Positions 1 to 8,990 are shown, numbered from the stretch's first letter. The stretch is 64,000 nt of DNA from Desulfopila aestuarii DSM 18488 (GCF_900143695.1 NZ_FRFE01000012.1:62001-126000), one strand, 5' to 3'. Numbers and translations are program-made. Notes: generated from the sequence alone by a model not told the origin.

Positions 1-334
1 TATGCTGTATTTGTTTCGTGAATTTCTCGGTGGTCGCCTCAATAGCTTTTTTGTATTCATCACGCAGTACATAATTCTCTCCATAATGGACCCGATGGTT
101 GATCTCAAGCATATCGGGCCCACCCTTTCGGGAGAGCAAGCCATACTCTCTCTTTTTGATGAAATAATCTATATGCTCCCAGGCCAAGAGCAAATTATCC
201 ATCAACAGTCTGTCAAACGGCGTATCTTTTCTACCAATTTTGTGTTCGTCGAGCTGGTCATCTATCGATTCCCAGTTTTGTAGCACGTTTATATAGGATG
301 CTTCTATTTCTTTCAGGTTTGGTCTATATGGCAT
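1..334 (-). CDS. Hypothetical protein, N-terminal part only (runs off the window)
   Basis: An open frame reads leftward from an ATG at 334 to the window edge without a stop, giving about 111 residues. It begins MPYRPNLKEIEASY and contains stretches such as WEHIDYFIKKREYG and EINHRVHYG. The composition (many charged residues, regular hydrophobic spacing, no stop) looks like a real soluble helical protein. There is no clear ribosome binding site before the ATG. I do not recognise the family. It is divergent from the caspase gene, so it need not belong to that system. The C-terminal part lies outside the window. Confidence 0.55.
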   Translation of the reverse strand, partial: MPYRPNLKEIEASYINVLQNWESIDDQLDEHKIGRKDTPFDRLLMDNLLLAWEHIDYFIKKREYGLLSRKGGPDMLEINHRVHYGENYVLRDEYKKAIEATTEKFTKQIQH

Positions 335-960
335 GGAAAAAATGGTTTATGTTTTTTTTGGCAAGCTCAACCGGCATGTCGAAAGACGCGATTACCTTTA
401 ATGACGATCCGGTCAGTTTCATCCCTGACATTGATGTTCTTTGGACACCCTGTCAACAAAGACATTTTCGCCTAACAAAAATTTCACTTTTGATCACTTG
501 ACGGTTCTGCTGAAAAATAACAATAGATCAATAGCCTTCCTTGTTACGGAATTACCTTGACCCACTTGCTATTCACCCGTTATTCTGAACTTATTAACAG
601 TATCTTCTCTTTGGCCAGACTCATTGACTCCAGGTACGAGAGTTTGCATTCAAACGTATGTAAGGTTCGCCAGCTATATTGTTTCAACATGTTCAGGCAA
701 TAGATGTAACAGACGAATATCATGTCATGTCTGTTGAAACTTTTCCATCCACAACAGACCAGACCTTTCTCAATAATCGCACCCGGCACAGTCTCCTCAG
801 AGACATTCATGCAAGACAAGAACAACTGAAATGGCTTTCTTGGCAGATCATTTTTTCCTTTAACAACATCGGCTATTGGCTCGGATATAACCAAGCGCAG
901 TTTTCGAACACCAGAATACCTGGTGAAACACGCACGTCACCCACACCAATGGAGGACACC
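335..960. other. Intergenic stretch without a convincing gene
   Basis: About 625 bases separate the divergent leftward gene from the caspase gene. Frames on both strands are broken or lack a start with a ribosome binding site. The caspase frame stays open upstream to about 679, but that extension has no family resemblance and there is a good start at 961. One plus-strand frame around 590-680 has a vague helical pattern that could be a decayed gene remnant. Promoters for both flanking genes should lie here; no clear consensus was seen. Confidence 0.5.
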
Positions 961-1752
961 ATGACAACCAAGGCGCTTTGCATCGGAATCAACGACTATC
1001 CAGGTACTGCCAATGATCTGTCAGGTTGCGTCAACGATGCCAACGACTGGGCAGCTGAGTTCAGGGGACGCGGCTTCGAGGTGCGTCTCATGCTTGACAC
1101 ACAGGCGAAGCTCGCGCCCATGATTGAGGGCATCAGTGACCTGATCACCACCTCAGTCAAAGGGGACAACCTGATTATCACCTACTCCGGTCACGGAACC
1201 TGGGTACCGGACTCCAGCGGCGATGAACCTGACGGACGTGACGAAGCCCTCTGCCCCTACGATCTCGCCACCGCCGGTGCACTACTCGACGATGTTATCC
1301 ATGCCCTCTTTTCTCGGCGTCCGGCCGGGGTGCGCATCGTGCTCATCTCGGACAGCTGCCATTCCGGATCCGTGACCCGCGGCAGGGAAGATGACCTTGA
1401 TCCCGGAGTGGCCAAAATCCGTTTCATGCCACCCGAGGCCTGGATGGCCAAAGACCAGCTGCCGCCGCCAGAACTGAGTAGAGCAACCCCACGCGGCGGT
1501 TTCACCCGGGCCGGGGGTGATCTGCTGCTGGCCGGATGCCAGGACAGCGAATACAGCTGGGACACGAGCTTTCAGGGCCGCCCCAACGGCGCCTTCACCT
1601 ATTATGCGCTGAAGACACTCCGGGACGTGGAGCCAAGAAATTATGACGCCTGGTTCAGGGCCATCCGCAGCTATCTTCCTTCGACACGGTTGCCGCAATC
1701 GCCGCAGATATTCGGCACACGCACAGCCCGGCTTTTCAAAATATTTCAATAA
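961..1752 (+). CDS. Caspase family (peptidase C14) protein
   Basis: A 263-residue single-domain caspase-fold cysteine peptidase of the bacterial C14 / type I metacaspase-like kind. The N-terminal strand KALCIGINDYPG is followed by CVNDANDW. The catalytic His78 lies in YSGHGTW and Cys133 in SDSCHSG, so the dyad is intact. The acidic segment DSSGDEPDGRDE (residues 84-95) resembles the calcium-responsive loop of metacaspases. Start 961 is chosen because GGAGG precedes it and the family N-terminus begins there; an upstream extension in the same frame is probably untranslated. Cleavage after basic residues would be expected from the family. It lies 105 bases before a giant protein with a caspase-like CHAT domain in the same direction, which suggests a shared transcript. 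No signal peptide, so it should act in the cytoplasm. Confidence 0.9.
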   Translation: MTTKALCIGINDYPGTANDLSGCVNDANDWAAEFRGRGFEVRLMLDTQAKLAPMIEGISDLITTSVKGDNLIITYSGHGTWVPDSSGDEPDGRDEALCPYDLATAGALLDDVIHALFSRRPAGVRIVLISDSCHSGSVTRGREDDLDPGVAKIRFMPPEAWMAKDQLPPPELSRATPRGGFTRAGGDLLLAGCQDSEYSWDTSFQGRPNGAFTYYALKTLRDVEPRNYDAWFRAIRSYLPSTRLPQSPQIFGTRTARLFKIFQ

Positions 1753-1857
1753 TTTGAGCCTCTTGAAAAATGATCTTTTCGCCTAAACTCAACGTTATGC
1801 TAAAAAAATTTATCCTCGGAATATTATGTATAACAGTCGAATAATGAGGAGGCCGCA

Positions 1858-4800
1858 ATGGCAAAGGACACCATCCAGCTACAAATAGACGGCACATCGG
1901 TCAAAACCGAAACAGTGGCAGAATGGCAGGCCGAAACCTTTGTGTTGGATGGTGCTGCCCGTGGCACAAGCGCAGCGCCTCCTCTTATCGACATTCCTAT
2001 AGATTCGGTTATCGAACTGGAATTGGGCAACGGTCCACGGATTCTGGTGGCGGCAGCGGATGTCGAACGTTATCTTGGTAAAGCGTCTGCCAGAGAAGGA
2101 TCGGATACCACCAAGTCTCCGGCGATACAGGTTCGCCAGACCCTGCACCTTTCCGGCAGCCGCCTCCCCACCACTTCTCGCGACGGACTCGGCGCCTGGA
2201 TCCTGAAGGGATTGTGTATCTATCGCCAAGGCCCTGTCAGCGTCGCAGCCCTGGTGGCCGCCGGCAGGTTCCAGGACGCCCGGCTCGAAGATCGCTCAGG
2301 TCTCTACCGGTGTTCCACAGGAAAATGGGAACTGAGTAAAGTCGATACCCTCCCCTCCTCAAGCGAACCAATCCTGCTGTTTCTCCACGGTACGGCATCT
2401 TCCTCCGAAGGCAGCTTCGGAGGACTTTGGTATAACACAGATTATCGCCGCAAGCTGGTAGACATTTACGGCTCCCGCATCTACGCCTTTGAGCACCGCA
2501 GTCTTACCGATAGCCCAATAAAGAACGCTCTTGACCTGATCAAGACTTTACCCAAAGGAGCATGCCTCCACCTGGTCAGCCATTCACGGGGTGGCCTGGT
2601 AGGTGAACTGCTGGCGCGGGCCAATCGAGTGGGCGAAAAACCGTTCACCTCAAGCGAGATCAAACGCTTTCTCCAGCATGGAAGCCGCACAGGCCGAGAG
2701 AAATTTAAAGACGATGCCAAACGTCTGGAAGAACTGAGTCGGGAGATGATCAGCCGGGCCATCCGGGTGGAGCGGTTTGTCCGTGTCGCCTGTCCAGCCC
2801 GCGGCACCACCCTCGCCGCCGGCAAGCTCGACCGTTGGGCCAGCGTCATGCTCAACCTGTTTGGCAAGGGAATTGATCTGGGCGCCAAAACCCTACCATT
2901 TCTTGAACCTGTTGCAAAAGGCTACGACCTGCTGCAGGGTTTTCTGCTCGCTTTGGTCAGGGAACGTACCGATGCCCGCATCCTGCCGGGCCTGGAAGCA
3001 ATGATGCCGGACTCGCCCCTTGTTGCGCTCTTAAACGACCCTGAGGTTAAAATCGACTTTCCTCTCCATACCGTTGCCGGCGATTTTCAAGGGGCAGGCT
3101 TGCTCCCCTGGCTTGGCGACTGCCTCTCGGAGGTCTACTACGGGGGTCAGACCGATCTGGTTGTCAACACACCCTCCATGAGTGGAGGGGCGGCAAGGAT
3201 GCAGGGAATACGCCAAAAGTCCCTGGCCGGCCCCAAAGTGCACCACCTCAGCTATTTCCGCCGCGATGAAAGCGCCCTGCCCATCATCAACTGCCTTGGC
3301 GGCAACGACAGGGACTTTGTCCTTCTGGAAGGGCCGTCCCAGGCGACCATCAGCAGAGGAGGACGCAAGACTAAACCAAAAGCCGACGCCCCCATTGCCT
3401 TCATCCTACCCGGCATCATGGGCAGCCATATTCAGCTGGGAAGCGACCGCATCTGGTTTGATCCTTTCAGCATGTGCACGGGCGGCATGGACAAGTTAAA
3501 GGTTGAGGCAAAAAACGTCAGCCCAGACGGCTGGATGGACCTCAGCTATGAGAAACTGGCCCGCTACCTTACCGAAAAGTACGAAGTGCGACCCTTCGCT
3601 TACGACTGGCGCCTCTCCATTACCGCTGCGGCCACCCTCTTTGGCAAAGAGCTGGACAAGGCCATAAAAGATGCGAAAAAGCGCGGCAAGCCGCTCCGGA
3701 TTGTTGCCCATTCCATGGGCGGACTGGTGGCCCGCCTGGCCCTCAAGACTCGCTGGCAAGAGTTCAAATCCCTGCCGGGCAGTCGCCTGCTGCAGTTGGG
3801 CACCCCAAACAGAGGCTCGCATTCCATTGCCGCTGTGTTAACAGCTCGCGACGACTTTATCCAAACCATTGAGCGCTGGTTCGACTGGAAACACGATATG
3901 CGCGAATTTTTAGAAATCGTAAGCGAATTCCCAGGAGTGCTGGAACTCTTGCCCTGGCCGGAGGAAAACGGCCTGGCCATCGACGGTCTCGACTATTTCA
4001 GCGAAGAGACCTGGCTACAACTTTACAACGAGGACAGTGATTCGAAAAAAGCAACATCCTGGCTTGCGCCAAAACAGACACCACTCACGGCCGCCCGTGC
4101 AGCAATAGAAGCCCTACGCCAGGCCGATCTCGATCCGGAATGCACTCTCTACGTCGCTGGCCAAAGCCCTACACCGATTGGTGTCCGAGTGGAAAAGGGC
4201 CAGGTGCAAATCGGCTGGACAGATGAAGGTGATGGCCGGGTGCCCTGGAAAACAGGCATTCCAGCCGGAGTGCCTGTCTGGTACACCGATGCTTCACATG
4301 GCGATCTGGCAAACCACACGAAAGCCTTTGATGCCTACCTTGAGCTACTTGAAACCGGCTCCACCCGTCGGTTATCACGCTCACCTTCCACAGCCAGGAC
4401 CGTTTCTGCACCTGTATTCAAAAGCAGAAGTCTCACCGGCAACGGCCTCTATCCCAGCGTCGAGGAGGTTCTTGCCGCTGCCATCGGCGGAGCAAAACCC
4501 GGTAAACGGGCCGAAACAACCGGTGAGGTACCGGCAACCGTTGAAGTGATTCATGGCAGCCTCGCTGCCGCCGAATCCCCTATCCTCATCGGTTCCTATA
4601 CCGCGGACAGCCTGCGGGGCAGCGCCAAGTTTCTTAACGGCCTCCTGAGCGACCGCCTGCAAGAGGCCCACGCTATTGGTCGCTACCCCTGCCGTCCTGA
4701 AGACGCCATGGTCTTCCGGCAGTCTACCAGGAATCGAAAACCGGCCGGTGCCATTGTTGTCGGTCTTGGCCCGATCGGCGAATTGCTCCCAGGCACTTTG

Positions 4801-7215
4801 ACCCGAGCCATCACCCACGGCCTCCTGGAATATGCCCGTTGCAGTGATCAGCTTATGGCTATTGACCCGGAAAAACAGCACCAGCTCGAAGTTTCCTCCG
4901 TTCTGGTGGGCACAGGGTTTACGGGCCTTTCTGTCGAAGCGGGCACCCGCTGCCTGATAGACGCCTTACGACGCACCAATCTTGCCTTGGCACAAGGGAA
5001 ACTGAATGTTCGGATCGGCCGGTTAACCATTTTTGAAGAGATGGAAAGTCGGGCGATTACCGCCGTGGAATCCCTGCGTGATCTGCTGGGCGAGTCACGG
5101 TTTGCCAACGCCGCCACCTTTGAGGGTCGCCTCCGTGACGGACATGGTGGTTATTGTGGCAGGCAGTTTACCGGTTCTGAAGGACCGGGAGCCTATCGCG
5201 TTCATATCGTCGCCGATAAAGCCGATAAAGGTGCCCTGCGCTTTACAGTGGTCACCGACAGGGCCAGAAATGAAGTCAGTGCCGAACCTGACCAGCGCCA
5301 GGCTGTTGACGGGCTGCTCCTTTCGGCAACCGGGACGACCCACGATCAACCGGGGCTTTCACGGGCACTCTTTGAGTTGCTGGTGCCAAACACCATGAAG
5401 GAGCTGGTCGCGGACCTGAGAACCCTGACGATGTCGATGGATGAAGAGGCGGCCGCCTACCCCTGGGAACTCATGCGCGACACCGACCAGCCGGATGAGC
5501 CACCCCTTGCGGTACGCGTCGAGCTTGTGCGCCAGCTGGCCTCGCCCCACGGTCGGGGCCGGGTACCGACAGTCCAGGAGAAGCGGGTTTTCATCGTCGG
5601 CGACACCCAGTCGGGGCTTAACGAGCTACCGGGTGCCCAGGCTGAGGCACGAACAGTGGCCGACTGTTTTGAGCGAGAAGATTACGAAATCTATGATATC
5701 TACCGCGCCACCTCGGTTCAGGTATTCGAGGCACTCTTTAACGGCCATTACCGCTTCATGCATCTCGCCGGTCATGGTGTCGTCAAAGACAAAGAGACAG
5801 AAAGGACCGGCATGGTCCTTGGACCGGAAACCTACCTCACCTCAGCGCAGATCTCAAAACTGCGACATGTACCCGAATTCATCTTCATCAACTGCTGTCA
5901 CCTTGGCAGTATGGCCCCGGAACTCAAAACACGTACAGGCGAGCTCGCCGCCAACCTCGCAACCCAATGCATCGAAATGGGTTGCAAAGCGGTTATCGCC
6001 GCTGGTTGGGCGGTGGACGATCAGGCCGCCTCAACCTTTGCCCGTACCTTCTATGAAGCGATGTTCAAAGGATATCGCTTTGCCAGAGCCGTCCAGCTGG
6101 CCCGCATCGAAACCTACCGACTCCATCCTGGCACCAATACCTGGGGAGCATTCCAGGCATATGGGGACGACCGTTACCGCTTCCCAGGTTCTGTAGAACG
6201 GAACACATCACAAAAAGAATACGTTCATCCCAGTCACATCATCGCCGATCTCGAAAAATTGAGCGCACGTATTAAGGACGCGACTCAGCAAGACAAAAAA
6301 GATTACTATCTCGACCAGCTCAAGGCTATCGAAGAAGCTGCCCGTGGTACCGACTTTCAACATGCAGGTGTTCGTGAAGCCCTGGCTGTTGCCTGGGCCG
6401 AACTGAACGACAGGGAGCGTGCTATAGGCCATTATCGCGCCGCCCTGAGCCTGGAAGATGCCGGACTGAGCCTCCATGGCCTGGAACAGCTCGCCAACCT
6501 GGAAATCCGTGAAGGGTCAACACTGCTTGGCGACAAGGATACGAACATACAGCAGAAAGGCGAAGCATACATGCAGGCCGGCTGGCAGCGATTGAATCTG
6601 CTGCTTGCTATGGGACCGACCATAGAGCGATTGTCAATGCTCGCCTCCTACTGGAAGCGAAAGGCCCAGGCCTACAAAACTCTTGGCAAGACAGAGCAAA
6701 TAAGCGAATGTCTATTGGGAATGCAAGATGGGTACTGGCGGGCCGCCGAGATGTCCTATCAACGTACCGGCCTCTGGGATTACTACCCGCTGCTGAACGC
6801 CCTGGACGGTGCTTTTCTCAGTGCAGCCTGCGGTGAAAGGGACCTCTTTGATGCCAGGCAGGATCAACTCCCCGAACTGCTAGCGGCCGCCGCAGAAGAC
6901 GGACGGCGCCGATTCAATCAAAGTCGCCAGTTTTTCCATGCCATGGCCGCAGTCGAAGCGGAACGCATCCGCGCCTTATGGGGATGCTACCAGGAAAAGA
7001 AAGCCGCCTTCTGTCTCACCGATCCGGAGGTAAGGCAACAGATCGCTGAACGGTACCGCGATCTACTGAAACGGCTGGGCAGCCCCCGCGAACAGGATTC
7101 AGCGACTAACCAGCTGGACTTCCTCATCGCATTTCTCCCTTCAGATAAAAAGGGAGCCAAGGTAAAAGAGGCGTTGCAGCAACTGATAACGGATATACGT
7201 AACAACGAGGAGTAG
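1858..7215 (+). CDS. Giant multidomain protein: two alpha/beta hydrolase domains, unassigned domain, CHAT peptidase domain, helical repeats
   Basis: 1785 residues with no signal peptide. Residues about 1-150 are unassigned. A first alpha/beta hydrolase spans about 170-480, with the strand-loop LLFLHGTA and nucleophile Ser243 in SHSRGG. A second, LCAT/PGAP1-like hydrolase spans about 510-830, opening with ILPGIMGS and carrying Ser619 in AHSMGG. Residues about 860-1140 are an unassigned domain. A CHAT caspase-like domain spans about 1170-1440, with His1306 in LAGHG and probable nucleophile Cys1347 in NCCHLG, both present. Residues 1450-1785 are helical and TPR-like (AVAWAELNDRERAIGHYRAAL). A GAGGAGG site precedes ATG 1858. 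The caspase gene upstream and a small gene 10 bases downstream point to an operon. CHAT domains are known in proteolytic cell-death and antiphage proteins, and lipase-like domains can attack membranes. A self-harm or conflict role is inferred, not shown. An alternative is a protein-processing or scaffold function. Confidence 0.85.
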   Translation: MAKDTIQLQIDGTSVKTETVAEWQAETFVLDGAARGTSAAPPLIDIPIDSVIELELGNGPRILVAAADVERYLGKASAREGSDTTKSPAIQVRQTLHLSGSRLPTTSRDGLGAWILKGLCIYRQGPVSVAALVAAGRFQDARLEDRSGLYRCSTGKWELSKVDTLPSSSEPILLFLHGTASSSEGSFGGLWYNTDYRRKLVDIYGSRIYAFEHRSLTDSPIKNALDLIKTLPKGACLHLVSHSRGGLVGELLARANRVGEKPFTSSEIKRFLQHGSRTGREKFKDDAKRLEELSREMISRAIRVERFVRVACPARGTTLAAGKLDRWASVMLNLFGKGIDLGAKTLPFLEPVAKGYDLLQGFLLALVRERTDARILPGLEAMMPDSPLVALLNDPEVKIDFPLHTVAGDFQGAGLLPWLGDCLSEVYYGGQTDLVVNTPSMSGGAARMQGIRQKSLAGPKVHHLSYFRRDESALPIINCLGGNDRDFVLLEGPSQATISRGGRKTKPKADAPIAFILPGIMGSHIQLGSDRIWFDPFSMCTGGMDKLKVEAKNVSPDGWMDLSYEKLARYLTEKYEVRPFAYDWRLSITAAATLFGKELDKAIKDAKKRGKPLRIVAHSMGGLVARLALKTRWQEFKSLPGSRLLQLGTPNRGSHSIAAVLTARDDFIQTIERWFDWKHDMREFLEIVSEFPGVLELLPWPEENGLAIDGLDYFSEETWLQLYNEDSDSKKATSWLAPKQTPLTAARAAIEALRQADLDPECTLYVAGQSPTPIGVRVEKGQVQIGWTDEGDGRVPWKTGIPAGVPVWYTDASHGDLANHTKAFDAYLELLETGSTRRLSRSPSTARTVSAPVFKSRSLTGNGLYPSVEEVLAAAIGGAKPGKRAETTGEVPATVEVIHGSLAAAESPILIGSYTADSLRGSAKFLNGLLSDRLQEAHAIGRYPCRPEDAMVFRQSTRNRKPAGAIVVGLGPIGELLPGTLTRAITHGLLEYARCSDQLMAIDPEKQHQLEVSSVLVGTGFTGLSVEAGTRCLIDALRRTNLALAQGKLNVRIGRLTIFEEMESRAITAVESLRDLLGESRFANAATFEGRLRDGHGGYCGRQFTGSEGPGAYRVHIVADKADKGALRFTVVTDRARNEVSAEPDQRQAVDGLLLSATGTTHDQPGLSRALFELLVPNTMKELVADLRTLTMSMDEEAAAYPWELMRDTDQPDEPPLAVRVELVRQLASPHGRGRVPTVQEKRVFIVGDTQSGLNELPGAQAEARTVADCFEREDYEIYDIYRATSVQVFEALFNGHYRFMHLAGHGVVKDKETERTGMVLGPETYLTSAQISKLRHVPEFIFINCCHLGSMAPELKTRTGELAANLATQCIEMGCKAVIAAGWAVDDQAASTFARTFYEAMFKGYRFARAVQLARIETYRLHPGTNTWGAFQAYGDDRYRFPGSVERNTSQKEYVHPSHIIADLEKLSARIKDATQQDKKDYYLDQLKAIEEAARGTDFQHAGVREALAVAWAELNDRERAIGHYRAALSLEDAGLSLHGLEQLANLEIREGSTLLGDKDTNIQQKGEAYMQAGWQRLNLLLAMGPTIERLSMLASYWKRKAQAYKTLGKTEQISECLLGMQDGYWRAAEMSYQRTGLWDYYPLLNALDGAFLSAACGERDLFDARQDQLPELLAAAAEDGRRRFNQSRQFFHAMAAVEAERIRALWGCYQEKKAAFCLTDPEVRQQIAERYRDLLKRLGSPREQDSATNQLDFLIAFLPSDKKGAKVKEALQQLITDIRNNEE

Positions 7216-7225
7216 AGAGTAAAAA

Positions 7226-7660
7226 ATGTCGGAAGAGATAGAGCGCGTTGTTATTGAAAACGGGGACCAGATTCCCTCTGGCTGGGGTGTACCGCGGGAT
7301 GCCAAACGGAAAACCACTGTCACTATCCGTGAACCCAAAAGCGAAGAAACTTTTGAAGTTGCCGGTGGCACCCTCACCGCGACGCCGGGGCTGGACTGGA
7401 TTATCGTCCAGCCATCCGGCGAGGAATACCCAATCAAAAAGGAGATCTTTACTGCCACCTATGAGGAGGTGACAGCGGGACACTATCGCAAAACCGCACG
7501 GAGCAGGCTCGTTCAGGTGCCCGAAGGGGTGGTTGCCGTGCTGGTCACCAAGGAGGGGCGCATTGAGGTCCAACATCCTGATTATGTGGTGATCGGTAAG
7601 GAAAATGAGGTCTATGCCAATTCAGCCAGGTGGGTTGCGGAGAACCTGATACTGCTTTGA
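7226..7660 (+). CDS. Small protein with two PGDYG-like half domains
   Basis: 144 residues, starting 10 bases after the giant CHAT protein, so very likely cotranscribed. Residues 48-82 follow the pattern of phage and plasmid PGDYG-type proteins: a small residue run GGTLTATPG, then DWIIV, then GEEYPIKKEIFTATYEEV. Residues 96-142 repeat the layout in a diverged form: VPEGVVAVLVTKEG, HPDYVVIG, ENEVYAN, WVAENLIL. The family assignment is by pattern only. The canonical PGDYG string itself is not conserved; PGLDW and HPDYV stand in its place. There is no signal peptide or membrane segment. Function is unknown. Its place behind a caspase and a CHAT-hydrolase protein suggests an accessory, ligand or inhibitor role in that system, but nothing in the sequence proves it. 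Confidence 0.7.
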   Translation: MSEEIERVVIENGDQIPSGWGVPRDAKRKTTVTIREPKSEETFEVAGGTLTATPGLDWIIVQPSGEEYPIKKEIFTATYEEVTAGHYRKTARSRLVQVPEGVVAVLVTKEGRIEVQHPDYVVIGKENEVYANSARWVAENLILL

Positions 7661-7730
7661 GACGTTTCTAAGCGCAGGATCAACAGCAACAGAATATCCT
7701 GCATAAACAATCTGCAGCAAAAGGGTTTAC

Positions 7731-7759
7731 TTGACATCGCCGCCGGGACACGCTACCAA
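7731..7759 (+). promoter_or_regulatory. Candidate sigma-70 promoter upstream of queF
   Basis: TTGACA at 7731-7736 matches the -35 consensus exactly. TACCAA at 7754-7759, 17 bases later, matches four of six positions of the -10 element. It lies about 70 bases before the queF start, which would separate queF transcription from the caspase/CHAT operon. No preQ1 riboswitch fold was recognised in the leader. Confidence 0.4.
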
Positions 7760-7830
7760 CTGTTTCACATTCTCTGATCAACATTTCGCAGCAGCAATTT
7801 ACCGCTCCTCTACATCAGGTTCCATCAACA

Positions 7831-8646
7831 ATGGCCAATGAACTCCCCTTAGGCAAACACGTTGCCTACAGCTTTACCTACGATCCCAGCCTGCTCTGCC
7901 CCATACCACGTCAGCTTGGCCGGGAAGCGGCAGGAATTGCCAAACAGGTTGCAAGCTGGCTGGGTGAGGATATCTGGAATATCTATGAACTTTCCTGGCT
8001 CTCCGAATCAGGTCGGCCGGAAGTGGCGATGGCTGAGCTGCGGGTGCCGTCCTCATCCCCGAACCTGATCGAGTCGAAGTCATTCAAGCTCTATTGCAAC
8101 TCATTCAATATGAGCAGATTTGTGAGCGGAGACACGGTGAGAAAAACAATGGAGAAGGACTTAAGTGCGACGGCTGGTGCCAGGGTAGAGGTCGTTCTGA
8201 TTGAACCAAGGGATTTCGCCAAGGTGACGATTAACGAACCGGAAGGAATCTGCCTTGACGAACAGACGATTGACCAGGTCAGCTTCATACCCGATCCATC
8301 GATTCTCGCCACAGGGGACGATACGACACAACAGACCTTCTTTTCCCGGCTCTTTCGTTCCTGCTGCCCTGTTACCGGCCAGCCCGACTGGGCGACGGTA
8401 ACCGTCAGCTACGAGGGGAAGCGGATCGTACCGGAGAGCCTTTTGCGCTACCTCATCTCTTATCGGGAACACGCTGGCTTTCACGAGGCGTGCGTGGAAA
8501 ATATCTTCAGCGATATCATGAAGCAATGCCGACCGGCAGAACTCACGGTTACGGCCCGATTCACCCGCCGCGGCGGCATCGACATCAACCCGATCCGCTC
8601 GACCGGGACCGGGCCATGGCCAAATCTTCGCGATCCACGTCAATAA
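7831..8646 (+). CDS. queF: NADPH-dependent 7-cyano-7-deazaguanine (preQ0) reductase, long type
   Basis: 271 residues, matching the long bacterial (YqcD, E. coli type) QueF with a tandem tunnelling fold. It reduces the nitrile of preQ0 to the aminomethyl of preQ1 in queuosine biosynthesis. Seen in the sequence: TYDPSLLCPIPRQ near the N-terminus, the substrate motif ESKSFKLYCNSFN (81-93), and CCPVTGQPDW. In the last, Cys179 fits the thioimide-forming cysteine and Asp186 the proton donor. The C-terminal TARFTRRGGIDINP is also typical. No strong ribosome binding site precedes ATG 7831, but the N-terminus fits the family. No other queuosine gene is nearby. It is separated from the preceding operon by 170 bases with its own possible promoter. 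Confidence 0.95.
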   Translation: MANELPLGKHVAYSFTYDPSLLCPIPRQLGREAAGIAKQVASWLGEDIWNIYELSWLSESGRPEVAMAELRVPSSSPNLIESKSFKLYCNSFNMSRFVSGDTVRKTMEKDLSATAGARVEVVLIEPRDFAKVTINEPEGICLDEQTIDQVSFIPDPSILATGDDTTQQTFFSRLFRSCCPVTGQPDWATVTVSYEGKRIVPESLLRYLISYREHAGFHEACVENIFSDIMKQCRPAELTVTARFTRRGGIDINPIRSTGTGPWPNLRDPRQ

Positions 8647-8703
8647 GGGATAACTGCGAACAACAGAGAGCCTGTCCTCAGCACGCCTTCGAAAGAAAAG
8701 GTT

Positions 8704-8856
8704 TTACAGTCGTGGAACCTTCTCTTGTTTGTAGGTGTGCATATTAAATTCCAGCAGATCCTGAACTATTTTGATGAGAGAATCATACCAGGCAGGCTTT
8801 TCTGCTGGTTCATTTTTTTGCTGCACCTGAACACTGTTCTCTGGCTTTTCATTCAT
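8704..8856 (-). CDS. Small hypothetical protein (50 aa)
   Basis: An ATG at 8856 preceded by a purine-rich GAGAGAGG element opens a 50-residue frame that ends with TAA at 8704. The first half is charged and proline-containing (MNEKPENSVQVQQKNEPAEK). The second half is an amphipathic stretch, WYDSLIKIVQDLLEFNMH. It could be a small peripheral or regulatory peptide. It follows the DUF945 gene on the same strand with a 134-base gap. No family is recognised. The evidence is a good ribosome binding site and plausible composition only. Confidence 0.45.
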   Translation of the reverse strand: MNEKPENSVQVQQKNEPAEKPAWYDSLIKIVQDLLEFNMHTYKQEKVPRL

Positions 8857-8990
8857 GGCATACCTCTCTCTTAGTTTTGAATCAATATCAACATGTATCG
8901 GATCATGTTCACATCAGGAGCAGTTTCTTCCACAACGTGTGCACATGAACCAACACACCTCAACATACCATTTCCTGTAACAAATACGGA

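Noticed and set aside
580-894. 104-codon minus-strand frame and a plus-strand HD-GYP-like snippet near 590-680
   Set aside because: No start with a ribosome binding site and no continuous domain; the resemblance to HD-GYP spacing lacks the catalytic residues.
679-960. Upstream extension of the caspase frame
   Set aside because: The family N-terminus and a GGAGG site fit ATG 961; the extra residues look like untranslated DNA.
7661-7830. preQ1 riboswitch before queF
   Set aside because: No C-rich loop and A-rich tail pattern was visible; only a sigma-70-like promoter and a weak hairpin.
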